Below are positions 52,393 to 59,872 of a DNA stretch of 64,000 nucleotides, piece after piece. A program made the translations under genes and the position numbers. The first letter of the stretch is position 1. Every line of letters starts with the position of its first letter. The stretch comes from Oscillospiraceae bacterium (GTDB taxonomy: Bacteria > Bacillota > Clostridia > Lachnospirales > Lachnospiraceae), in contig JAETOO010000010.1 of the NCBI GenBank assembly GCA_021771715.1, positions 1-64,000 on the forward strand. The letters are read 5' to 3'. The notes under the pieces are model-generated. The model worked only from the letters and a program-made list of their open reading frames with translations, was not told the origin of the DNA and did not search any database.

Positions 52393-53043
52393 CTAAAACC
52401 GCCCCATCATCAGGGCTTCTACCTGTTTCTCCAGCTCTGTACCGTCGTCCTCCGGCGGCCTCTTCGGCGGCTTTCCACCTTTCAGGCGCTCCTCCACGGC
52501 AGACTGTACCGCCTGCTGGAACACCTTCTCCACGGTGGTGATGGACTTCTTACAGGATTCTGCGTCCGTGTAATCCAGCACCTCCGCAAGACCAGCAGGA
52601 AGTTTCTTCTCCGCGAGCGTATTCTTCGCCTCGGCCATCAGCTCTTTGCGGGTGACTGCCGCCTCACGGTCCGCAAGCTCCTTCTCCTTCTTCTGGCGCA
52701 TGTACTCAGCCTTCTCGTCCTTGGACATCTTCGCGAGCTTCTCTGCCTCCGAAAGCTTATCGTCCGTCATGACCTGCCATTTCTCCTGCGCCGCAGAAAC
52801 TGCAGCCTGCACCCGGCGCTCAAACTCCGCCCGGTTGTCCCCAGTGCCAAGGAAATCGTCAAAAGACTGTTGCCCTCCGGCATCTCCCGCTGATCCGGAA
52901 GAGCTGCCGGAAGAACCGCCTGCTGCGCCTCCCGCACCTCCGGTATCTCCCGGGCTTCCAGAGCCCCCGCCTGTGCCATCGCCTTCAGCAAAAAACTGCA
53001 GGCGCATCGGCATCCTGCAGCTATACATTCTCTTTCTTCTCAT
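52393..53043 (-). CDS. Scaffold protein (DUF4355 type)
   Basis: A 216-residue protein. Residues 1-60 include a Gly/Ser/Ala-rich region (GGSGSPGDTGGAGGAAGG), then coiled coil (FERRVQAAVSAAQEKW, KLAKMSKDEKAEYMRQKKEKEL) and a helical C-terminus that would contact the capsid. This is the DUF4355-type scaffold that guides head assembly. The ATG at 53043 has AAGGAG about ten bases upstream and overlaps the upstream small gene by 23 bases. Confidence 0.85.
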   Translation of the reverse strand: MRRKRMYSCRMPMRLQFFAEGDGTGGGSGSPGDTGGAGGAAGGSSGSSSGSAGDAGGQQSFDDFLGTGDNRAEFERRVQAAVSAAQEKWQVMTDDKLSEAEKLAKMSKDEKAEYMRQKKEKELADREAAVTRKELMAEAKNTLAEKKLPAGLAEVLDYTDAESCKKSITTVEKVFQQAVQSAVEERLKGGKPPKRPPEDDGTELEKQVEALMMGRF

Positions 53044-53221
53044 TGGAACTCTTCTCCTTTCTTTCTGTTTTAACTCCGCCGACGATCTCAACCATCCCCT
53101 GGTTCACCAGGTACTCCGCGCGCTTCCCGTCCGTCTCGAACTCGGCGTCGACTTCCTGAATTTTCTTCAGGACGAGATCATTATACCGCTTGACCACTTT
53201 TACCCTCACCATCTCTGCCAT
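53021..53221 (-). CDS. Small phage structural-region protein
   Basis: A 66-residue protein (MAEMVRVKVVKRYNDLVLKK, then EFETDGKRAEYLVNQGMVEIV) with a basic, polar C-terminus. Proteins of this pattern occur before the scaffold gene in Listeria A118-like and Clostridia phages; the function is unknown. The ATG at 53221 has AAGGGAGG eight bases upstream. The leader holds the palindrome at 53240-53257 and the preceding terminator. Confidence 0.65.
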   Translation of the reverse strand: MAEMVRVKVVKRYNDLVLKKIQEVDAEFETDGKRAEYLVNQGMVEIVGGVKTERKEKSSNEKKENV

Positions 53222-53239
53222 CCTGCTCACCTCCCTTCA

Positions 53240-53257
53240 TTGTGCGACGTCGCACAA
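53240..53257. repeat. Copy 2 of the palindrome, longest form
   Basis: TTGTGCGACGTCGCACAA is a perfect 18-bp palindrome. In the direction of transcription it lies directly after the ncRNA terminator (53271-53303) and before the ribosome site of the 53021-53221 gene, the same arrangement as copy 1. Confidence 0.95.
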
Positions 53258-53265
53258 AAATGAGT

Positions 53266-53439
53266 ATAAAAATACCACCGAATCATCTCTGACTGGTGGT
53301 ATTAATATTCTATATTTGCTAAACCAGATAACCATTTGGCAGACGTCGCCTCTCCTGCATCTCTTTTGACCCGATGGGTGTGTGGTTGCAACGAAATTTA
53401 CCACCTCAAATAATTATCTGGGTAAAGCCAAATTATTGT
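53266..53439 (-). ncRNA. Candidate non-coding RNA between the toxin-bearing head gene and the scaffold
   Basis: A compact unit with its own promoter (53446-53474) and terminator (53271-53303). The RNA of about 170 bases has a long-range stem: CCAGATAA pairs with TTATCTGG (minus-strand bases at 53414-53421 and 53324-53331), closing a domain. That domain contains a GTGGT/ACCAC hairpin, an ACCC-ATC-GGGT hairpin and a GCAG/CTGC pair. No reading frame longer than about 20 codons with a ribosome site lies inside. It starts right after the stop of the MuF head protein, whose C-terminus is a nuclease-like toxin. It could be a phage regulatory RNA, an RNA antitoxin, or a leader/attenuator. I do not recognise it as a known family. 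Confidence 0.55.
53271..53303 (-). terminator. Terminator of the ncRNA / MuF gene
   Basis: AATACCACC and GGTGGTATT (53271-53279 with 53295-53303) form a nine-pair stem with a 15-base loop, followed on the minus strand by TTTATACTC after two more T residues of the stem end. It closes the ncRNA unit and stops readthrough from the MuF gene. Confidence 0.85.
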
Positions 53440-53445
53440 ATGTTC

Positions 53446-53474
53446 ATTATACCTCACTTATTCTTTTTTGTAAA
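53446..53474 (-). promoter_or_regulatory. Promoter of the candidate ncRNA, overlapping the MuF gene end
   Basis: On the minus strand TTTACA (53469-53474), a 17-base spacer and TATAAT (53446-53451): five of six and six of six matches to consensus. It overlaps the last six codons of the MuF gene and directs transcription into the ncRNA. Start predicted near 53439. Confidence 0.65.
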
Positions 53475-54957
53475 GAACCCGCTTGTTTTTCAAATAGTTT
53501 CGTAATCTTTTCTCGCTTATCTTCCAGCATGAGATAATAGAATTTTTATAACCTTCTGGATCTTCTGATGTGCATATCCGTAAAACTATCTGTGCATGCT
53601 CCGCCTTTGAATTAATTTCTTTAACAATCAATCCAGTATTTTTATGTTTTTCATCGGCAATGATATAGTCTGGGGCCTGAAGTGCGCTTTTCAAATTATT
53701 CAATGCCTTTTCCCATGCTTCCGGATGCCTGCCTTTCATATGCTGAATCTGATTATCTGTAATAACCACCTCATCCGTTACGATATCATCCGTTATACAT
53801 TTGTAAATTTCTTTGTTAATTTTTCCAACAGTATGCACATCCTCTACCTCTTTTGCAATTCCTGGATTAATTATACCAGCACCAGAGTCTTTTGCAACCG
53901 TTTTCTTCTCCTCTTCCTCCTGGCTGCCCTCCACATATTTCGCATACCATTCCTGGTACGTCATTGATGCTGGCACTGTGTAGGTTTTTCCTGTTACCGG
54001 ATCGCGGGCGATCCGTTCCATGCACGCCATGTCGTCCCCCGTGATCTCCGCGACGGTCGTGGAACGGCACCACGGGTGCATTGGCGGACAGTTGTTCCCG
54101 GGCCGTTGCTCCGATACCAGGAACAGCTTCCCATCCAGCGACGCGCAGATCTTCGACGTCCGCAAGTCGAGCGTGGCAAGATACCGATACCTTTTAATCC
54201 CAGCCGCTTCATATGATTTCATTTCCATCTGGTTCGAGATGAAGCAACTCTCCGTCCTGACGAGGCGCCTTGCTACGCTTGCACCCCGCGCAAATTTATC
54301 TGCAAGGGCCTGCGCCACCTCATGCTCTGTGCGGCCCGTCACCAGATTGATCAGCAGCTCCTCCTTCAGATCCTGCGCCAGAACCTTCGTATTGTTCCAG
54401 ATCCGGCTTGAATAGTTCCTGCCGGACCATTTGCTCCCCACCACCTGGTCGATCTGTTTCCGGTCCACCTGGGCGAAGGAGAAGCCTACCCCGGCACGCT
54501 GCTGAATGTCGAACATGGAACGGCAGTATGACTCGTTTGCAAGGTCTATGTAATGCGCGGTGGAGACGGCCTTCTCCTGCTGGTAGACCTGCTGCATGAC
54601 CTGGTCGATCTGCGCCTGGAGCTGCTGCAGGCGTTCTATCCGCACCCGGTATGCCGGGGCTTCCAGGAGCCGAATCAGTTCCTCCCGGCTCTTGTCCGGA
54701 GAACCGTTCCTCAGCTGCCGCAGGAGCTCCTCAATATCTTTCTTGCCCTGGAGCATGTTCAGCATCCGCCTCGCTTCTGCATCAGTCAGACCGTGCTTCG
54801 TCTTATAGCGTTCGAAAATCTCTTCCATCTGCGAGGACAGGTATCTGGAGGACCTGAAATAAAGCTGTGCGATCTGGTCTGCCGTCTCCTCCGCGGACTG
54901 CATATGCTCAAACATACGCTGGGCAGCACGCAGTCCCCAGTATTCGTCATTCCTCAT
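53458..54957 (-). CDS. MuF-type minor head protein with C-terminal PBECR-like nuclease domain
   Basis: A 499-residue protein. Residues 1-360 are the Mu gpF head-morphogenesis domain, packaged with DNA into the capsid: FSFAQVDRKQIDQVVGSKW, LVRTESCFISNQMEMKSYE, CPPMHPWCRSTTVAEI. From about residue 375 the composition becomes AT-rich. The final 125 residues look like a PBECR-type toxin (NQIQHMKGRHPEAWEKALN, IVLRICTSEDPEGYKNSIISCWKISEKRLRNY), a nuclease effector related to barnase/EndoU/colicin folds that MuF proteins can carry into the next host. No immunity gene is visible next to it, only the candidate RNA at 53266-53439. It overlaps the portal gene end by 11 bases. Confidence 0.85.
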   Translation of the reverse strand: MRNDEYWGLRAAQRMFEHMQSAEETADQIAQLYFRSSRYLSSQMEEIFERYKTKHGLTDAEARRMLNMLQGKKDIEELLRQLRNGSPDKSREELIRLLEAPAYRVRIERLQQLQAQIDQVMQQVYQQEKAVSTAHYIDLANESYCRSMFDIQQRAGVGFSFAQVDRKQIDQVVGSKWSGRNYSSRIWNNTKVLAQDLKEELLINLVTGRTEHEVAQALADKFARGASVARRLVRTESCFISNQMEMKSYEAAGIKRYRYLATLDLRTSKICASLDGKLFLVSEQRPGNNCPPMHPWCRSTTVAEITGDDMACMERIARDPVTGKTYTVPASMTYQEWYAKYVEGSQEEEEKKTVAKDSGAGIINPGIAKEVEDVHTVGKINKEIYKCITDDIVTDEVVITDNQIQHMKGRHPEAWEKALNNLKSALQAPDYIIADEKHKNTGLIVKEINSKAEHAQIVLRICTSEDPEGYKNSIISCWKISEKRLRNYLKNKRVLYKKE

Positions 54958-56350
54958 CGTCTACATCCTCGGGCGGATTCTCCGGCGGGGTGTTCGGCTG
55001 GTTCCCGAACAACTCCTGCTGCCGTTTCAGATTTTCCGCCTCTTCCTTCTCGACAACCTGCAGTTCCTCGTCCGGGTCTTCCACGAACGGGATCTGCGAC
55101 AACAGCGTTTTCCGGCTGACCTTCCCCCAGAGGTTCGCCACGATCTGGCTGATCTCCAGCAGGTTCTTCGGAAGCGCCCTCGTAAACGTCGGCGTGATTT
55201 TCGATACGTCGATCTGTATCGCTTTGTTCGCAAGGAAGTTACTGAAAATCCGAAGACGCTTGCGTAATCCCTTCTTGTAATACCGCGTCTTAATCTTCGT
55301 GATGTTCTCCATGCCAAGCAGCTTGAACTCCATCGCCACGCCCGAAACATTGCCTCCGAAGCTCTCATCTGACATGCATGGGATATGGGAGAACTTGTGG
55401 ATGTCCTGTTCAATCGCTTTTTTCAAGATCTCCACACCCGCCTCATCGAACGTCCGAGTAATGTACTCCGCCTTTGCGCCATCGCCCGGCATCTCCAGCA
55501 GCTTTTCTTTTCTCAGCCGCTTCATTGCCTCCTCGCTGCCCTTGCCGTCCCCTTCTTCCTCTGCATCCTCGTCGCTGAGTATTGTGCCATACACCGCAAG
55601 GATGGCGTCGATGAACTGCTCCTTGTCTGTGACGCGGTCGGACATCAGGACGTTGTACGCGTCGATCAGCGGGATCTGCAGCTCATAATCCCCTATCGCG
55701 AGTTTGTTGTTCAGATATTCAATGATCGGCACCTCGCCCTTGAAGTGCGGCTCCGGCTCCTCCAGGAGCGCCTGCGGGCCATCGATATCCCGGATGTCCA
55801 AAACGTATTTGTAGTTCTGCGTCAGCACCGTGGCCACGTAAACCGTGTTTACCCGGTCTGTGCTGTCTACCCGGGCGTAGTAGTAAACCGCGAAGAGCTC
55901 CTTCTGTTCCACGCTGTCATCATATACGACAAACGTGTTCTCAGGCGGCAGGTTCCGGATCGCCAGCTCCGCCTCCTCCTGCTTCGTGTAGATGTACTCG
56001 TATGCGCGCCCATAGATCGACAGGTCGATCCCGTTGTCCCCATCCACCTCATCCGCCCCCGCAGTCTCAAGCGCGTCGGTCAGAGCGGTGATGTCCTCCT
56101 TGCTCTTGTAACTCACTGGGTTGCCGATGAAGTAACTTGATGCGGTGTCCGAGATATCCTTCGCATGATTGCAGACAAGCTTGTTCTTCCTGTCCCCTTC
56201 CTTCAGGATATCGTGATCACCCTCGTAATAATCCTTAAGCTTTTTCAACCGTCCGATACTGGCCCGGTGCTTCTGGATCAGGCGCCGGATCGCCTGCTTG
56301 TCTGGGTTCCGTTCATCCCAGTTTTCTCTTGGCATGGTAAATACATGCAC
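54947..56350 (-). CDS. Portal protein (SPP1/A118 type)
   Basis: A protein of about 467 residues. The body has DIRDIDGPQALLEEPEPHFKG, HIPCMSDESFGGNVSGVAMEF (the conserved loop of phage A118-like portals), and a helical C-terminus leading into an acidic tail. The portal is the dodecameric DNA-entry ring at one capsid vertex. The GTG at 56350 is favoured because AAGGAGG lies eight bases upstream; an ATG at 56356 is only two bases from that site, and another at 56335 has none. It is coupled to the MuF gene by overlap. Confidence 0.88.
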   Translation of the reverse strand: MHVFTMPRENWDERNPDKQAIRRLIQKHRASIGRLKKLKDYYEGDHDILKEGDRKNKLVCNHAKDISDTASSYFIGNPVSYKSKEDITALTDALETAGADEVDGDNGIDLSIYGRAYEYIYTKQEEAELAIRNLPPENTFVVYDDSVEQKELFAVYYYARVDSTDRVNTVYVATVLTQNYKYVLDIRDIDGPQALLEEPEPHFKGEVPIIEYLNNKLAIGDYELQIPLIDAYNVLMSDRVTDKEQFIDAILAVYGTILSDEDAEEEGDGKGSEEAMKRLRKEKLLEMPGDGAKAEYITRTFDEAGVEILKKAIEQDIHKFSHIPCMSDESFGGNVSGVAMEFKLLGMENITKIKTRYYKKGLRKRLRIFSNFLANKAIQIDVSKITPTFTRALPKNLLEISQIVANLWGKVSRKTLLSQIPFVEDPDEELQVVEKEEAENLKRQQELFGNQPNTPPENPPEDVDDEE

Positions 56351-56363
56351 CGTCATCACCTCC

Positions 56364-57662
56364 TTAATGGAATCCAGCCTTTGCCTTGCTGCGAATCCTT
56401 GCCGTTTTGTTATTCAGTATCGTGTACACAAAATATCTGCAGCTATCCATCGCGTGATCATGTTCCTTGACCGGCTTATCCTCACCGCGTTCCGCTGCTT
56501 TCGTATCCCAGATGTAGGAGCCAAACTCCTTGACCGTATTCACACAGGAGGCTGCGAATGTGATCCTGTCCAGATTCAGCATAGTCCCGACCAGCCGAAT
56601 CCCGTCCTCCACATCGTTTCTCGCCGCTATTACGGTATACCCGCGCTTCCTGAGCTCAGCAATGAAGGACGCCGCTGACGGGTCTACAATCACGGCCCGG
56701 ATCTTCGTATCCTCCAGCCAAGCTTCCAGATCATCAGCATACTCTGCATCTGTCTTCTGTTTTCCGGCGTCCCGGCCGGAATAGTAATACTCCCGGATGC
56801 AGTACCAGACCCCGTCAATGCCCTTGTTCCACAGCAGCATCGCCGTGGCATTCTGGGTGCCGTAGTCAATGCTGACATACCGGTTCCCGTCGATCAGATT
56901 CCTGAAAAACTCTCCGATCGGCTTCACATGCCGGGCCTCATCGAACATATCGTAGATGATGCCCTCAGCCATTCTCCACAAGCCTTGAATGTACCGCTTG
57001 TAGAAAACCCCGGTATACATACTGCGGTACCTTGCTTTCACCTTCTCGGACAGGCTCAGGTTGTCATCCATCGTAAAGTGCAGGTACAGCAGCCGTTTTT
57101 CCTTACGCTTGTCGATCCAGTTAAGCTTGAACCAGTGGTACGGTCCATCCGGGTTGCAGTTGAACCAGAACTTTGATCCGTCCACGGAGCACCGACCTGT
57201 CGCCTGGTTGACAAAGCTTTCCGGCATCAGGGCGACTTCGTCGAAGAACACTCCGGCCAGCGTAATGCCCTGGATCAGATCCTGCGATCGCTCGTCCTTG
57301 CCGCCGAAGATGTAGAAGTAGTTTTCTACCTCACCGTGCGTCACGACCAGCAGGTTGTCTGCCCGATGGTCCACAACAGCATAACCGCGCGATTTGAGCA
57401 TCAGTTTCAGCCAAAACAGGACGTTGCGCCGAAAGCTTCCGATCGTCTTGCCACACATGGCAAAATTCTGGCCGCTGAAGCTGCTCATCGCCCACAGGAC
57501 GAATGAGAGCGACATGCTCAAAGTCTTGCCTGATCGGATTGCGCCGTCCGCTATGATGCCGTCGAAATCCTTCACGGGCGAGGTCTCGCACCACCAGTTG
57601 AGCACCTTGCGCTGCTTCCGGGAAAATGGCTTGAATTTGAAAATCTGGTTAATCTTCTTCAT
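56364..57662 (-). CDS. Terminase large subunit
   Basis: A 432-residue packaging ATPase and nuclease. The Walker A-like GAIRSGKT lies near residues 41-48 and Walker B GVFFDEVALMP near 134-144. The C-terminal RNase H-like nuclease has SIDYGTQNA (about 253), VIVDPSAASFIAEL (about 325) and HDHAMDSCRYF (about 405). It cuts concatemeric phage DNA and pumps it into the head. The start overlaps the small subunit gene by 14 bases. Confidence 0.95.
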   Translation of the reverse strand: MKKINQIFKFKPFSRKQRKVLNWWCETSPVKDFDGIIADGAIRSGKTLSMSLSFVLWAMSSFSGQNFAMCGKTIGSFRRNVLFWLKLMLKSRGYAVVDHRADNLLVVTHGEVENYFYIFGGKDERSQDLIQGITLAGVFFDEVALMPESFVNQATGRCSVDGSKFWFNCNPDGPYHWFKLNWIDKRKEKRLLYLHFTMDDNLSLSEKVKARYRSMYTGVFYKRYIQGLWRMAEGIIYDMFDEARHVKPIGEFFRNLIDGNRYVSIDYGTQNATAMLLWNKGIDGVWYCIREYYYSGRDAGKQKTDAEYADDLEAWLEDTKIRAVIVDPSAASFIAELRKRGYTVIAARNDVEDGIRLVGTMLNLDRITFAASCVNTVKEFGSYIWDTKAAERGEDKPVKEHDHAMDSCRYFVYTILNNKTARIRSKAKAGFH

Positions 57663-58380
57663 CCGTCCAATCCTCCGCAGCCGATCCCTTCAGGGCTTCC
57701 AGGAAACCATCATCTGCAATCTCGGTTTCCTCATTCAGCTGTGCCTTCGCCCTCATAACTTCGATGCGGGTGCGCTGCTCCTCGGTGGCCAGATCCCAAT
57801 TTCGATGCAGCATCTCATCATACTGCTTGATCATGCTGCGCAGCTCCGACTGGGCGCGTGCCTGCGCTTTCAGGAACTCATTTTGCTTGTCCCAAGCTTG
57901 CTGCACCTCCCAGCGCTCGCCAATAATTTTTCCCCGCTTCTCCTCGATCTTCTCAATGGTCTTATCCTGCTGATCCTTCACGTAAGCGATCCGCTGCGCA
58001 CGGATGATCGCGGCATAGGCAATCTGAATCTGATGCCACAGCAGGTCAAGCGGATCCGCCTGCTCGATTGCATTAAAAATCTCCCGGGTTTCCTCCGGGA
58101 GATACTTGCTGAAGAATCCATACTTCTCAGCGTTTTTATTCTGCTTGGGAGCGCCGCCGGTATTGCCAGCAGCATTCTTATTGCCCGACGGGGCGCCCCG
58201 CTTTTTATTTGCAACGTTGCGTTCTTCGTTTGCAACGTTGCAATCCCATTTATACCTATTCTTCCAGCTCCGGATCGTCCCCTCTGGTAGATTTAGTTGA
58301 CTTGCAATCTCAACTAATTTCACGCCTTCCAGGTACATCTCCTTAGCCTGGCCGATTCGTTCGTCTGGCTTCCGTGGCAC
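57649..58380 (-). CDS. Terminase small subunit
   Basis: A 243-residue DNA-recognition subunit. Residues 1-45 contain a helix-turn-helix (KLVEIASQLNLPEGTIRSWKNRYKW). A low-complexity linker follows (NVANEERNVANKKRGAPSGNKNAAG), with a helical oligomerisation part up to the acidic C-terminus (DGFLEALKGSAAEDW). Its DNA contains two GCAACGTTGC palindromes, a plausible pac region. It follows the ParA-like cargo gene and a bidirectional terminator. Confidence 0.88.
   Translation of the reverse strand: MPRKPDERIGQAKEMYLEGVKLVEIASQLNLPEGTIRSWKNRYKWDCNVANEERNVANKKRGAPSGNKNAAGNTGGAPKQNKNAEKYGFFSKYLPEETREIFNAIEQADPLDLLWHQIQIAYAAIIRAQRIAYVKDQQDKTIEKIEEKRGKIIGERWEVQQAWDKQNEFLKAQARAQSELRSMIKQYDEMLHRNWDLATEEQRTRIEVMRAKAQLNEETEIADDGFLEALKGSAAEDWTDEED
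58211..58243. repeat. Two GCAACGTTGC palindromes inside the small terminase gene
   Basis: GCAACGTTGC occurs at 58211-58220 and 58232-58241, 21 bases apart start to start (two helical turns). The second sits in a 14-bp palindrome TTGCAACGTTGCAA (58230-58243). They encode the repeated NVAN of the linker. A doubled palindrome within terS is a reasonable candidate for the packaging initiation site. Confidence 0.6.
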
Positions 58381-58416
58381 TCACCTCACCTTCCTTTTGA
58401 GTTGTTTTGGGAATAG

Positions 58417-58446
58417 AAAGAGGCAGCACGTGGCTGCCTTTTCTAA
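58417..58446. terminator. Bidirectional terminator between the ParA-like gene and terS
   Basis: GGCAGC and GCTGCC (58422-58427 with 58433-58438) form a six-pair stem with a five-base loop. A TTTTCT tract follows on the plus strand and TCTTTCT on the minus strand. It ends the ParA-like gene's message and separates it from the packaging operon. Confidence 0.75.
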
Positions 58447-58452
58447 CTGATA

Positions 58453-59517
58453 TTAACAATTAATGAGGTTGAAAGCATACTGAAGCTCTTTTTTGTAACG
58501 ATTTACACTTCGATTCACTTCGACTTTTCTACCTTCAATTCTATGTTGTCTTCCTTCCACCAGATTCTCAATCGGTATTGCCTTGGAACCGCTAATTCTC
58601 CCAGAACTATGAAAGTCTGATAATAAAGCAAAATGATTCACAACATTTTCTGTTGTAAATACGCCTCTATATTTTAATGCAATATCAACCGCACGTTCAA
58701 TATACATTCGTGATGCACTATCAATCTGATGATCTGCTTGTCTATTCCATCCACAATGAGTCATAATAATCGCTTGCACAGCTGGTTTTTCTTCTATTCC
58801 AGCTCGCTCTCTCCATACATTAAAATCACTATTTGGATTCTGTAACATATCTAATGTCAGTTCTAAAGAATAAATAGACTGTTCGTCCACACGAACCGGA
58901 ATAATCAATGCATCTGCGGCCGCCCATGCCAAATGAGTTCCGCCAGCAAAAAATGGGCTTGTATCAATTAATACTTTTTCCGTTTTTGTTTCTTCCATCT
59001 GTTCAGCAATTATGGTCTTTAACATTTTAAGCAGAATAGCAACTGGCTTTTCTCCATTTCCAGAAGACGTCATTCCCAAATACTCATTTAAGCGAGAGTA
59101 AAATTGACTCGGAAATAAAAATAATCTACTGCTTCCAGGAATAAAATAGCACGTCTCACAATTATCTCTAAATTCTGCATTTGTATCTTGAACCCGCAAC
59201 GAGAGCTTTTTATTCTCCATTTGCCAAGCAGAGCCCATCATTTTTTCCATTAAAGCATCGTATATTGTGTTTCCATTATACGGTTCCGTAGTATTCAACA
59301 ATAATGATGTAAAATTTTGTTGCGGACACATATCTATAAATAACGTCATATACTTCCGACACATTGAATATGCCAAATTAAAAGAAAGGGTTGTTTTACC
59401 AATTCCGCCTCTAAAATTTGTAACTGCATATGTTTTATAATCATTATTTCTTGGAATATCTACTTTTTTTAAATCTCCCGATAAAATCTTATCATATCTA
59501 TCGAATAGTTCTTGCAT
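58453..59517 (-). CDS. ParA-like ATPase as prophage cargo
   Basis: A protein of about 354 residues. A ParA-type ATPase signature is present: NFRGGIGKTTLSFNLAY, where the lysine usually found as KGG is arginine, then DMCPQQNFTSLLL near residue 63 and VLIDTSPFFAGG near residue 190, with the IIPVRVDEQSI segment of the family. ParA proteins segregate DNA using ATP. Here no ParB or centromere is adjacent, so partition or a defence-type role are both possible. The gene is AT-rich compared with the GC-rich packaging genes, has its own perfect promoter (59538-59566) and is flanked by terminators. The ATG at 59517 has GGGAGG upstream; an ATG five codons earlier lies almost at the transcription start. 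Confidence 0.8.
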   Translation of the reverse strand: MQELFDRYDKILSGDLKKVDIPRNNDYKTYAVTNFRGGIGKTTLSFNLAYSMCRKYMTLFIDMCPQQNFTSLLLNTTEPYNGNTIYDALMEKMMGSAWQMENKKLSLRVQDTNAEFRDNCETCYFIPGSSRLFLFPSQFYSRLNEYLGMTSSGNGEKPVAILLKMLKTIIAEQMEETKTEKVLIDTSPFFAGGTHLAWAAADALIIPVRVDEQSIYSLELTLDMLQNPNSDFNVWRERAGIEEKPAVQAIIMTHCGWNRQADHQIDSASRMYIERAVDIALKYRGVFTTENVVNHFALLSDFHSSGRISGSKAIPIENLVEGRQHRIEGRKVEVNRSVNRYKKELQYAFNLINC

Positions 59518-59537
59518 AATTTCACCTCCCATTTTTT

Positions 59538-59566
59538 ATTATACCTCCCTTCGTATATAATGTCAA
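59538..59566 (-). promoter_or_regulatory. Perfect consensus promoter of the ParA-like gene
   Basis: On the minus strand TTGACA (59561-59566), a 17-base spacer and TATAAT (59538-59543), matching the consensus at all twelve positions. The start of transcription is about 59531, leaving a 5' leader of about 14 bases before the ATG at 59517. A prophage gene with such a promoter should be expressed in the lysogen. Confidence 0.9.
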
Positions 59567-59625
59567 ATGTCAGTTATAATACTATATGGAAGATTATATG
59601 CATTACGTCAGGTTAATATACATTT

Positions 59626-59804
59626 AAAAACGCCCCGTATTTCTACAGGGCGTTTAAAAAATGTTTGTGGGTCTCCTTTGCGGAGAATCGAAACGCTGAG
59701 ATTCGAACTCACAGCTCGGTTTTACGGCTCACGCCATCTCCCAATCGGATGGGCGTTTCGGTTTTGCCGCGCCGGTATGTACGTTGCCGGCGTGGCAGAT
59801 ACAA
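59626..59804 (-). ncRNA. tRNA-like RNA unit with its own promoter and terminator
   Basis: Within this unit a 72-base stretch (59689-59760) has tRNA layout: a perfect seven-pair acceptor (CGAAACG with CGTTTCG), a four-pair D-stem (CATC/GATG) with GG in the loop, and a T-arm with loop TTCGAAT. The anticodon arm pairs at only two positions and no clear anticodon or encoded CCA is present. A ten-pair GC-rich hairpin with one mismatch (59766-59796) precedes it, and a five-pair hairpin (59672-59686) follows. A promoter-like TTGAGT/17/CATTAT (59811-59839) and a terminator (59630-59653) flank it. It may be a degraded phage tRNA or a tRNA mimic. The gap 59518-59870 holds this and the ParA promoter. 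Confidence 0.45.
59630..59653. terminator. Strong terminator upstream of the ParA-like gene
   Basis: Stem ACGCCCTGTA with TACGGGGCGT on the minus strand (59644-59653 and 59630-59639), ten pairs with one wobble around a four-base loop, followed by TTTTT on the minus strand. The plus strand has a shorter TTT. It isolates the ParA-like gene from early transcription. Confidence 0.9.
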
Positions 59805-59843
59805 GGAGGTATAATGAGATGTGCTTATCTCGCACTCAACCCA

Positions 59844-59872
59844 GATACACTATATCACAGGTCGAGTGTATC
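59844..59872. repeat. Inverted repeat at the end of the DUF1492 gene
   Basis: GATACACT (59844-59851) and AGTGTATC (59865-59872) form a perfect eight-pair inverted repeat with a 13-base loop, overlapping the stop codon of the DUF1492 gene. It has no T-tract, so it may be an operator or a processing hairpin. Confidence 0.55.

Noticed and set aside
53231-53457. A small immunity protein gene next to the toxin domain
   Set aside because: No frame of more than about 20 codons with a start and ribosome site exists there; structure and transcription signals favour an RNA.
59689-59760. A functional phage tRNA
   Set aside because: The anticodon arm has only two pairs and no anticodon can be assigned, so only a tRNA-like element is reported.
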